In this document: positions 32,813 to 42,442 of the stretch, piece after piece
How the letters are laid out: each line of letters opens with the position of its first letter
How positions within the stretch are numbered: position 1 is the first letter of the stretch
NCBI GenBank assembly: GCA_905221605.1
Contig: CAJNDS010000352.1
Location: 62,001 to 126,000 of the forward strand
Source of the DNA: Symbiodinium natans
Lineage: Eukaryota; Sar; Dinophyceae; Suessiales; Symbiodiniaceae
DNA: 64,000 nt
Direction: 5' to 3'
Position numbers and translations under genes: made by a program
Notes under the pieces: generated by a model
Databases searched by the model: none
What the model saw: the letters and a program-made list of their open reading frames with translations, nothing else
Told to the model about the DNA's origin: nothing

Positions 32813-34189
32813 GCAGCTCGGGCGCTGGGTGGCCGGAGGAAGAAAGCGGCGCGGGTTACAGAGACCGCAGCACATGTAGCTCACACAGAGACGCCGCTGC
32901 TGCACCTTCCCGTCCTCGGCGGCGCTCGCCTGGATGCATTGGCACCGAAGCAGCACTTTCCATGCTCCCGCTTCCGGCTTCCGCCCTTCTGGCCATGCCG
33001 CTCGTCCCGGCTCCTCTTCTCTCTGAAGCTGTCAGCAAGGGTTCACTATCGGACCTCGTAGCGCGTCCTAGCCACCCTCGGCAGCTGTGAGTCATGTGAG
33101 TCTGGAGCGCCTGTGCCGGCCGAGCGAAGGCTTGCCTTACCCGGATCGGCGGAGAGTCGATAAAAGAAACAAGCTGCTTTAGACACTGCTCAAGTTCCGA
33201 ATTGGTTGACATAGATTGCACGAGTACTGTTTTTTTCATGACGCGTCATACCCTTCCTGGTGTTGGCAAGAGTGATTTTGATGGCAAGTGAAGACCTTAG
33301 TGGCAAGCGACCGTTTCACGTGAATATACACATGTGTGTCCGTAGCGAGGGAAGACATGCTTGCCAACGCCGCGTGTCGACCTTTTGGCCCGAGTCGAGA
33401 GTTCATGGGATTATTCGGTTGAGGGCTACCTTAAGTAAGAGCCCAAAGCCTCTGTTTTGTAGGTTACCTAGGAATCGCACAAAACCCTACTTATCGGATA
33501 TGCGCCGCGTTTTGAAAGCTGCTGCCCGCGCCATGTCTGGCCATTCCGGAGGACTGGTTATGGCACATGACTGCATATGTCTCTTACATCTGATACCCAA
33601 AACAGCTTCATATCTTCATGGCGCCAGAGGCCAGGGCAATGTTCAACCGATCTTGAAGCCTGAAGGCTCGACAGCACCCAGAGTTTAAACAATGGAGCGT
33701 CTCCAGGACCCGGGCTTCCAGCCTCGCGCCATTTGGCTGTCGAGGAGTGAAAGCCTCTCGGCGTTCTTCACCCTAAGCCCTAAACCCTAAACCCTGTTTC
33801 CCAGTGTTGAGGGATAGGTCCCGTCCGGCGACGAACCAGACATGGATATGTGCCAGCTCTGCACAGCTTGGGCACCAACTGAACCGTAGAACTGGGGACA
33901 TATACCCTAGCTACTATCTCCCAAATTAAGGTGTATGATGGTGTATGAACCATTTGAACCATAACCCCTTCTACGGCGTATCCGCACCCCAAGATATTAT
34001 GCAACAGCCAGGTTCTACTGAAGCATCCCATTTCTGCATTCCACGATGACAAAGAGTAAAGTCTGATTGATGTTTTTCGCAGCACTGATTCATGCGTTGG
34101 ACTGTCACGGTACGACATGCATCTGACCCCTGCAGATGTAGACATCCGGAACTGCTCTTCCTGTCATGTAGCGATGTAGTTGGTGCTAA

Positions 34190-34290
34190 ACTCTAAACCC
34201 TCAACCCTCAACCCTCAACCCTAAACCCTAAACCCTAAACCCTCAACCCTAAACCGTAACCCTAAACCCTGGGCCCTAAGCCCTAAAACC
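34190..34290. repeat. Mixed CCCTCAA / CCCTAAA array
   Basis: Heptamers of both types plus single variants, located just before block n (CCATGCTTGCTTGC). It corresponds in position to the array at 48150-48326 and to the opposite-strand TTTAGGG insertion at 15133-15167. Confidence 0.9.
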
Positions 34291-34439
34291 CTTTGGCCAT
34301 GCTTGCTTGCTGCGTTGCGTGGCAGGAGCCTTGTCCCTTTGACCTGACGCGTGGCTTTCCGCTTGGCTTGGTGCAGAGCATCCTCACAGTCAGGTGGGCT
34401 CGAGGAGGCGTTGCGGAGGTGGAGGCGAGTGTTTGGTGT

Positions 34440-34551
34440 CTTGGTAGCCCAGTGGTAACCTTTTCCCCTTTTTTTGGGTTCAAGGTTCCCTTATAAATTC
34501 TCCAACCAAGAAAGTGTGCCCTGAATGTTAATATGGTTACTGGGGTACCAA
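34440..34551. mobile_element. Short TIR element C (MITE / introner-like)
   Basis: A 112-bp insertion in block n. The left end CTTGGTAGCCCAGTGGTAAC mirrors the right end, whose reverse complement is CTTGGTACCCCAGTAACC (one change, one 2-base gap). It is flanked by GGTGT at 34435-34439 and 34552-34556. The other block n copies (8028, 48465, 48753) read CTTGGTGTAGG with no insertion. Read as an intron, GTGTCTTGG at the left and CCAAG at the right give GT-AG borders whose removal restores the empty-site sequence exactly. Confidence 0.82.
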
Positions 34552-34859
34552 GGTGTAGCAGGCGGATTCCTATTGAAGTGGCGGCTGACAGCCTGTAGAA
34601 CCAACGGAGCCGGAGAGCCTGTGACCACATGAAGCCAGCCAGCTATGTTGGCTGTTGGGCCAGTTTAGGCTCAGACATTTCACTGTTCGTCCAGAATGCT
34701 CAGCTACATCTCCGCCCAAGCGTCAGCGTGTGCAGAGACCCCATTCCTCGAATCAACGTGAACATGCTGCAGCAGAACTGCGGTGGCACTTTGCGCCGGG
34801 AGTGGCATGGCATCTGTCTAACCTCATGACAGCTTCCTAAGAGCTCCCTGAGAACTCGA

Positions 34860-36540
34860 GCTCTCAGAGTCTAAGAGCTCGCGCTAGAGGCAAAGCACGC
34901 AAGCACCCAAAGCACGATCTTAGCACTTCGCTGCTGCCGAAGCCTCGTTGCACGCTGTGCGAGCGCTTAGAGAGCTTGGAATGGGCTGAAGGGTCCGCCT
35001 TTCGCTGCATCGGGGGGAATCTCATACGCGGGGTCGTGGGAGAAAGCGCTGACACAGGGTGTCTCGACACGGTCAGCAGGGCCCCACTCAACCATGAAGT
35101 TCCTGAGTCTCTACTCGTGCGAGCAGTGCGAGCGGCTCCTAGCCTGCGCAGTGCAAGATGCGACATGACGCAAGTCGGAGCACGAAGCAGGCGATGGCCA
35201 TCAGAGGACGCACAACCGCTTGTCAATCCCTCGATGCAGTTCGCCAGCTCTCATTGCAGAGATGCTGCAGACCGTGCGCGAGCGAGGAGGCAAGGGATGT
35301 GAAGCCTGCTCCCATGTCCTCAGGCTTGTGTGATTGCCATGTCTGTGTGCTGGACCACCTTCGCATTGTCTTAAGTGCTGCTCGTCGCCGAGCGGGAAGG
35401 CTGCGTCCCGTCGTTGCTGTCCCCGTGACTGTAGTTTACATGAGTTTACGAGACGTAGCGTCCATGCTTCTAAGGCCCTTCATGAAGTGCGAGCCTGAGC
35501 CTCGAGTGCTTGTCCTGCTTTGAGAAGAGCCATGCAGGGCCAGAAAAGGCCATGATCGTCCCCGAGATCTGGCCCTGTGCTGACATCGTGCTGCTCGCCA
35601 CGGCTGGGTGCCCAGGAGCTGCTTTGATGGTAGACACTATTTGCACATGCATGATCGACGCTCGTTGCAGAGCCATACGTATGGCGGCAGTGACAATCTG
35701 ACCACCGGCGCCTCGGCGCGGCAGTGCGCGTCAAGTGCATTCGCAGGCAGACATGGATCGTTTTCATATGCTCTTCACTCGAGCGATGCTGTGCTACTTA
35801 ACATTCGCGCCTCGGCTTTTGCAGGTTTTGCAGGGCTTTCTCTAGCTCAATGATAGCGAGCTGGCCCTAGATCCCCCCAACATGACCTTGAAAAGAAGAT
35901 GCACGAGCTCACTTGATTTGTGCTCAATGAGAGGTCCTTCCAACTTTTCTAAGCACCCCAAAACCCTTCCCCGGCACTCGCCTGCCTCCATCCGGCGGCT
36001 CGTGTGTGGCTTCGGCGTGCGAATCGGAGGCTTCTTCGGTGGGCGATGCGGAGGCGGGACGCGGGAGAACGCCAATTTGAGGGTACAAGTGGCGAGGTTA
36101 AGTCGTATCTTTTTGCGTAAAGTCCTATCTTGGGCACGTGCACACTGTGGATTCGCGAATTCCAGGATTGGTCAGAGAACCCACTTGCACCCCAAGCAGA
36201 AATCTCATTCACGCTGACAAGAATGTGCTCGCCTCCCAGGCGTGCGGTGACAAGTGCGTATTTTGGATGTGCGTCCGGAACATGCGCGTGCGGCGTGTGC
36301 ACATTGGGGGAACGGCTTCAACATATGTCTCTGTGATGCGATTTTACGTGGGGTGATGTGACTCCACTCGCAGCCGTGTGTCACTGCGGAGATGTAACTT
36401 CACACGCAAAGATGTGTGATTTGGCCCCTTGTAAAGTCCAGCGCCCGGAGGGATTTGAACTTTAGCCATTTCAGACCCAAAGCAGATTCAGGAAATTTGT
36501 GTGATTTGGAAGTCGGAAATAGCTCAATTCTTCATCCACC
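34860..36540. repeat. Blocks o and p after core copy 1
   Basis: GAGCGCTTAGAGAGCTTGGA (34960) and CTGCGTCCCGTCGTTGCTGT (35400) match 16360 and 19920. Block p follows at 35925-36080, and at 36436 a GCGCCCGGAGGGATTTGAAC word echoes 8968 and 21712. No gene recognised. Confidence 0.7.
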
Positions 36541-37080
36541 AGGCCCTAGGCAGTGTGTGCATGCCTACCCTAAGCCCTAAACCCTAAACCCTCAACCCTA
36601 AACACTGTTTGAAAGCTCCGCAAAAACAATTTTCTGCACAGGGGGTCAGCTGGGCAGGTTCGGAAGGGGGCGGGAAGCCGCAACCAATTCACAGGCAAGT
36701 TTCTTTGCTGGCAGGAAGACCAGAGCCCAAGAAGAATCCAAGGATTTCCAAGAAGTTCTGTAGATGTCTCCCTAAACCCTAAACCCTACACCCTAAACCC
36801 TAAACCCCAAACCCTAAACCCGAGAGAGGCGGGGGAAGGTTCCGGTGTGTGGGGAAGGAGGAGGCTTAGGGTTTCGAACTTAGAGGATGACGCATTTGAC
36901 CAACCCTGACTGCAGGCCGCTTCTTCGACTTCCGGGGGTTTACAGGTACCCCTTTTCTACCCCCCCTAAACCCTAAACCCTAAACCCTAAACCCTAAACC
37001 CTAAACCCTAAACCCCAATAAAGGGACCCACCAAGTTATATCTTTCAGTGAAAAATGCAGAGTGGGTCTTCCTTTCAAGG
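36540..37080. repeat. Cluster of three interstitial telomeric arrays
   Basis: CCCTAAA-type runs at about 36573-36605, 36772-36825 and 36966-37016 within 450 bases, separated by block p-like sequence. The paralogue near 9080-9180 (AGATGTCTGGAAGGGG) lacks the 36772 array, where the text goes from AGATGTCTCC directly into CTAAACCC. Confidence 0.85.
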
Positions 37081-38145
37081 AGGACTCTACCCTAAGCCAT
37101 GAAAACCGAACTCGTTTTTCAACTTTGCGAGAGGGGGGCAGGGTCGCGCATTGGCTGAAAAGTAAAGCAAGCTCACCCAATGAGCAAAGGTTAGCCTAGA
37201 TTCGTTCACCGAAATTTTATTCTGATGCAGCCAGTGCTCTGCTATGAGTCGCCTTGCAAGTGAACCAGCAACCGGGTGCGCGCATCGGCAAGGGAAGCCG
37301 GGTGCCATCATGCTTTGATTCTGGGATCTCATCAGGCGCCTCACTCCCGCGCAATCTTCATCTCGCCATGACCACCATGACACAGCACCTGACTAAACTC
37401 ATGCACCGCTCCCGCTTCAAGAGGTGTCGGGGTGCCCTCTCCATTTGTGGCCTGCAGGCACACGAACAAAGTGAGTGAGCTAGTTCTTCAAGAGCTGTCT
37501 CAAGACGTTGCCCTGATGTCAACAGTTGAAGCCTAGGAGTCTAGATGTTCAGAGCACTCGCCCAGTGAACTGCTGCACGGTGGCATATGTGGGCGCTTGT
37601 CACATCTTGTCACCTCTTCCACTGCCATCAGAGGGTGGTTCTTAGCCTCCCAGATGCCGGCTCTTGGGATGTTGCTTCGAAGTGTTTTGGGTGCAATGGG
37701 TTCCGCGACCTCAGCGTGCCTTGGGGCCTCGAGGCCCAAGGTCGCCATACTCTCCTGCAGATCTTCCCGATGCTTTCCGGCTCGAAGGCTCTGCACCGTG
37801 CTGCCGTACCCTGTATAAAGATTCACAGGGGGCAGATGCCGCCCCCATGCAAGCAGTTCGTTGCCGAGGCACACCCGCGTTCAACTGCTGACAAAGCAGT
37901 GCCGAGCTGCAGGATTGAGCCCGCCAAAGCATCTCTCTTCGCATGAGCTGGGCCTTGGTTTCGCTGGCCCACCCTCGTCGCCCCTGAAGCCAGGATCGTG
38001 AAACAGCGGCTGCGCAAAAGAGGCCTGCGTTCCAGGTGGGCGAGTTGCTTTCGCAAACGAATGTGGCGCGCTGCGCGATTGGGGTTGGGGTGACTATATA
38101 TACTATATACACTGAACCGGTGACAAAAATCTGCTGCTTGTAGAA
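37080..38145. repeat. Blocks q and t after core copy 1
   Basis: Block q (GCAAAGGTTAGCCTAGATTC near 37184, TCTAGATGTTCAGAGCACTC near 37540) is followed by a shortened block t (CCAAGGTCGCCATACTCTCC near 37736, TTCGTTGCCGAGGCACACCC near 37857). Unique sequence runs from about 37910 to 38145. No gene. Confidence 0.75.
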
Positions 38146-41130
38146 CCACTTTGCTGGCTGGCACAAATCTCGAAGCCTGGGAATGTTTCTTGTGGGGAAC
38201 ATACAGCTTCAACAGAGAACCGGTTCACGTCCGTCGTGACTGCGAGACAGGCTTGACTGCGAACATCGGAAGAAGAATCCGACAGTTTTGTGCGAAGAGT
38301 CCTCCGGCAATTCTTCTTCGTCTTTCCAAAGATTCTAGGCAAGGTCTTTAAATCCCAACATGCGCCCTAAAGTCGCACGCTGGCAAGTGCTGTCAACGTG
38401 CGGTGCTCTTCCCGTACCACGGTCGCCTACTAACCGAGGACCTTGTAGTTGCATGGAGAATCCAGAAATCGTAATCCCACGGCTCGGGAGCTCATTCAAA
38501 ACATCGCAAAATTTTGCAACCCTGAATCGAGCGGTTTCCACCCCTCGCGGACCTGGTCCACCCGTTTCTCGACCCGGATGCGGCCGGCACCCTCCTGAGC
38601 ACCCCAACGGCGGGACCTACTTCCGCGGCACCGCGCGCAGAGCCTCGCGAACCTGGCGGCTTGGGAAGACCGGGATGGCGGCTTAATGAGGTTTAGGGTT
38701 CAGTGTTTTGGGTTCCGGGTAGAATAGGCTTCGGGGCGAGAGTCTGAAAGCCTCCTAATCAAGCCAATCTCCCCATTCTGGCCATGAGTCCAGTGAGGCA
38801 CGTGCCCTGATGCAGGCTCAGGTCTGCGAAGCTGCTTTGTTGCTCTGGAAGAAATGGAAGTGGAGTTGACTCGAAGCCGTGCAAGCCCAAACCCCTGAAC
38901 TTCAAACTGTGGCAGGACCTTGTGTCAGTGCTTCGGGGTTAGAGTCTAGAGGTCCCTTAGCCATGGCCAGTTCGTGTTGCCAATTTGCTGGCTGGCACAA
39001 ACCTCGAAGCCTGTGAATGTTTCTTGTGGGGAAAATACAGCTTCAACAGAGAACCGGTTCACGTCCGTCGTGACTGCGGGACAGGCTTGACTGCGAACAT
39101 CGGAAAAAGAATCCGACAGTTTTGTGCGAAGAGTCCTCCGGCAATTCTTCTTCGTCTTCCCAAAGATTCTAGGCAAGGTCATCCCAACATGCACCCTAAA
39201 GTCGCACGCCGGCAAGTGTTGTTATGGGGAATCCGGAAACCGAAATCCCACGGCTCGGGAGCTCATTCAAAGCATCGCATAAGTTTGCAACCCTGAATCG
39301 AGCGGTTTCCACCCCTCGCGGACCTGGTCCACCCGTTTCTCGACCCGGATGCGGCCGGCACCCTCCTCAGCACCCGAGCGGCGGCCCAGGCCGCGCGCCA
39401 AATTGAGCTTGGCTGCTGGCGGAGCCTCGCGAACCTGGCGGCCTGCAAAGACTGGGATGGCAGCAAGATGTCGCACGCCGCACCCACGGTCGTGGACAAG
39501 AGCGCAGACGAGACGCTTCTCACCCAAGGCCCTAGGAGCCTTAAACCTTTCTTAACTGGGGGCTTAATGAGGTTTAGGGCTCAGTGTCTTGGTTTCCGGG
39601 TAGAATAGGCTTCGGGGCGAGAGTCTGAAAGCCTCCTAATCAAGCCAATCTCCCCATTCCGGGGGCAATTCCGGGTTTCAAGATGAGGGGGGGGAGTAAA
39701 AGTCGGGGAAAGGAGACGGCTAAAGTTTGAACTTACACTGCCTCCTTCTATCGCAGCGGAGGCTATAGAACGGTCTTGTGGCAACCTGCACGTGGCTAAG
39801 ATGAGTCTACACCAAAGGGCCGCACATATTGCCTGCGTCATGCGATGCCAGCTCTACACGTATATGCGGTGGCATGCTGCATGTGACGAGCTTGGCGAAA
39901 GCCTGGCCATGAGTCCAGTGAGGCACGTGCTCAGGCCTGCGAAGCTGCTTTGTTGCTTTGGAAGACATGGAAGTGGAGTTGACTCGATGCCGTGCAAGCC
40001 CAACCCCCTGAACTTCAAACTGTGGCAGGAACTTGTGTCAGTGCTTCGGGGTTAGAGTCTAGAGGTCCCTTAGCCATGGCCAGTTCGTGTTGCTAATTTG
40101 CTGGCTGGCACAAACCTCGAAGCCTGTGAATGTTTCTTGTGGGGAAAATACAGCTTCAACAGAGAACCGGTTCACGTCCGTCGTGACTGCGAGACAGGCT
40201 TGACTGCGAACATCGGAAAAAGAATCCGACAGTTTTGTGCGAAGAGTCCTCCGGCAATTCTTCTTCGTCTTCCCAAAGATTCCCAGCAAGGCCGTTAAAT
40301 CCGAACACACGCCCCAAAGTCGCACGCCGGCAAGTGTTGTTATGGGGAATCCGGAAACCGTAATCCCACGGCTCGGGAGCTCATTGAAAGCATCGCATAA
40401 TTTTGCAACCCTAAATCGAGCGGTTTCCACCCCTCGCGGACCTGGTCCACCCGCTTCTCGACCCGGATGCGGCCGGCACCCTCCTCAGCACCCGAGCGGC
40501 GGCCCAGGCCGCGCGCCAACTTGAGCTTGGCTGCTGGCGGAGCCTCGCGAACCTGGCGGCCTGCAAAGACTGGGATGGCAGCAAGATGTCGCACGCCGCA
40601 CCCACGGTCGTGGACAAGAGCGCAGACGAGACGCTTCTCACCCAAGGCCCTAGGAGCCTTAAACCTTTCTTAACTGGGGGCTTAATGAGGTTTAGGGCTC
40701 AGTGTCTTGGTTTCCGGGTAGAATAGGCTTCGGGGCGAGAGTCTGAAAGCCTCCTAATCAAGCCAATCTCCCCATTCCGGGGGCAATTCCGGGTTTCAAG
40801 ATGAGGGGGTGGAGGAAAAGTCGGGGGAAGGAGACTGTTAGAGTCTGAACTTACGCTGCCTCCTTCTATCGAAGTGGAGGCTATAGTCGTCAGAACCTTC
40901 CCTTCAATGTCGACTCTCTACGCACTGGCTAACATCCAAACGGTGCCCATCATCGCTGCCAAGGGCGTCGCTCTCTTGACAGACGTCAGAGGCAATGCCG
41001 ATGGCTTCACGGCCGCTGTGCATGCTGCATGTAACGAGCTTGGCGAATTCCTGGCCATGAGTCCGGTGAGGCACGTGCCCTGATGCTGATGCAGGTCTGC
41101 GAAGCTGCTTTGTAGATATGGAAGTGGAGT
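38146..41130. repeat. Three tandem units of about 0.8-1.1 kb
   Basis: Units begin with TTTGCTGGCTGGCACAAA(C/T)C at about 38147, 38982 and 40096. The second and third are 1113 bases apart and almost identical; the first is shorter (internal deletions) and more diverged. Each contains AACAGAGAACCGGTTCACGT, then a GC-rich stretch with CTCGCGGACCTGGTCCACCC, then TGAGGTTTAGGG, then a block x word (GAGGCACGTGCCC or a variant). Confidence 0.9.
39296..39606 (+). pseudogene. Duplicated exon-like frame, weakly F-box-like (low confidence)
   Basis: A plus-strand frame opening after a stop. It includes ERFPPLADLVHPFLDPDAAG, TLLSTRAAAQAARQIELGCW, RSLANLAACKDWDGSKMSHA and then TVVDKSADETLL. The third tandem unit (from about 40414) repeats it with two substitutions, and the first (from about 38533) holds it with a gap. 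The L-P-F-L-DP...LL-TR...W pattern recalls the start of an F-box, but that is inference. No start codon is in frame, so it would be an internal exon or a dead fragment. Confidence 0.3.
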
Positions 41131-41345
41131 TGACTCGAAGCTGTGGTCACCGAAGCAGGTGGCCGGCAACCGTAATGCCACACGTCAAGGGTATGTCGTG
41201 GGCTCATTACTCAGCTTTACGCCCTACAACGCCTGGAGACACCCACTCTCACTGCTTGGCCTTGGGCAGTCAAAGGGGCCCTAAAAGAGCTGCTTGTGCT
41301 TGCCCGAGCCATCGGCCCTTACACGGGAGAACCTCTGTGGACTCG
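41130..41345. repeat. End of block x, copy 2
   Basis: GACTCGAAGTGATCTGTGGA near 41340 and CCTTGGGCAGTCAAAGGGGC near 41262 match 27713 and 59578-59735. No gene. Confidence 0.65.
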
Positions 41346-42235
41346 AAGTGATCTGTGGATGAGACCCGGCTTGCAATGAAGGATGCTCCAAAGACCACAA
41401 TTCTAAAGCTTGAAGCCAGATATAGCCTGCAGCCTCTATAGATGTTGGGGGTGTCCGGATTTTCCGGCTGGGCCTGTGAGACGAAGGGCTGAGACTGGCA
41501 CGCGCCTGATGTTGAAGGATTAAAATCGCCTCTCCGGGCCGAGGATTCGGAGGACTCTATACTTGCCTATCATGTGATGTCGTAGCCGAAAGAGAGTGTG
41601 AAGGCCACTGCACAGTCGAATCTGGTGCTTCTTGTCGCGCGCTCCTCGAAAAGCTGGCGGCTCCAGATGCGACGTGCACTGCCCGGCAGCCGGGAGCCAA
41701 ACGACTGGCACGCGTCAGGTCTGAAACGCTTCAGATCCCATTGAAAGCGCCCTGGCCCGCGGCGCGGCGGAAGCCGCGCTAGAGGAGCCCTTCTGAACCT
41801 TCTTCTGGCTCTCTTACACAGGTAGCTTCTTGAGAGGGTCTAAAGCCCCAAAGGGTCCCCCCCCTGATCCTATCCCCCTAGGATGAGAGTCGAGGCCCCA
41901 GGGGCCGAACACAGAGAGCAGCTCAGGAGATGGCCTTTGCGCAGCCGAAAGGCTGGCAGCGGACGGTAGACTTCTACATCCTCTGCAAGCCGTCCCTTTG
42001 TTGGGCCACCCCATAATGGAGACTTAGGCTTGCTACACCCATTACAGTTGTCAGTTTCGGTCCCGCGCAAGCCCTTCTTGTGCCCCCGGCACACATGACC
42101 GTGAAGCCATGATGTTCAAAGACCAGGCGTGCAGCAGAAGGAGGCTGGCAAAAGATCTTTGTCTGGGGGAGCGGTCGCGCATGGTAGTCTTGGGGCTAAA
42201 CCGTTGCCTCTGAGAATTTGGAGGTGTTATCGTCG

Positions 42236-42442
42236 GGGGCTTGCCCATCACTTTCACACTCCCTTCGCGGCGGGACCCCGTGGCACGGCAGATGTCGATT
42301 AGTTTTGGGAGGGCTACCGACCACTTCAACCCCAAAATGCTGTTAGATGCCAAGTGCAAGGAGACGACGTGGGGTTTTGTCTTAAACGACCCTGCCTCTT
42401 TAATCCGGCATGAGCAAGTCATAGCATGCTGGAGGCTAGAGC
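42236..42442. other. 207-bp stretch present in core copies 2 and 3 only
   Basis: Between GTTATCGTC and ATCACGCTTGTGCTG there is a stretch absent from copy 1, where GTTGTC runs directly into ATCACATTTGTGCTG (28692-28706). CATCAC occurs both near the left end and at the right border, which would fit a 6-bp target duplication if the insertion point lies slightly inside. Both strands are open through it. On the plus strand it includes PVARQMSISFGRATDHFNP and LLDAKCKETTWGFVLNDPAS. The counterpart in copy 3 is about 60758-60954. Insertion or deletion is undecided. Confidence 0.6.

Larger units (their letters stand above)
27715..34860. repeat. Core macro-repeat copy 1 (blocks a-n)
   Basis: The most complete core copy. 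Markers: CAGTGAAGGATGCTCCAAAG (27747), GAGGACTCGGAGGACTCTAT (27870), ATGATGTTCAAAGACCAGGC (28569), GATGCCGCTGATGCCGGTGG (29982), CAATTCCACCTCACCAGACG (32200), GCGGAGAGTCGATAAAAG (33148) and CCTGTTTCCCAGTGTTGAGG (33792). It aligns with 41345-49080 and 59735-64000. Frames such as 27852-28622 minus and 29782-30111 plus are discussed separately or rejected. Confidence 0.9.

Noticed and set aside
34440-34500. A tRNA gene suggested by TAGCCCAGTGGTAAC followed by GGGTTCAAGG.
   Set aside because: The words resemble boxes A and B, but T- and acceptor-stem pairing fails, and the left word is explained as the inverted end of element C.
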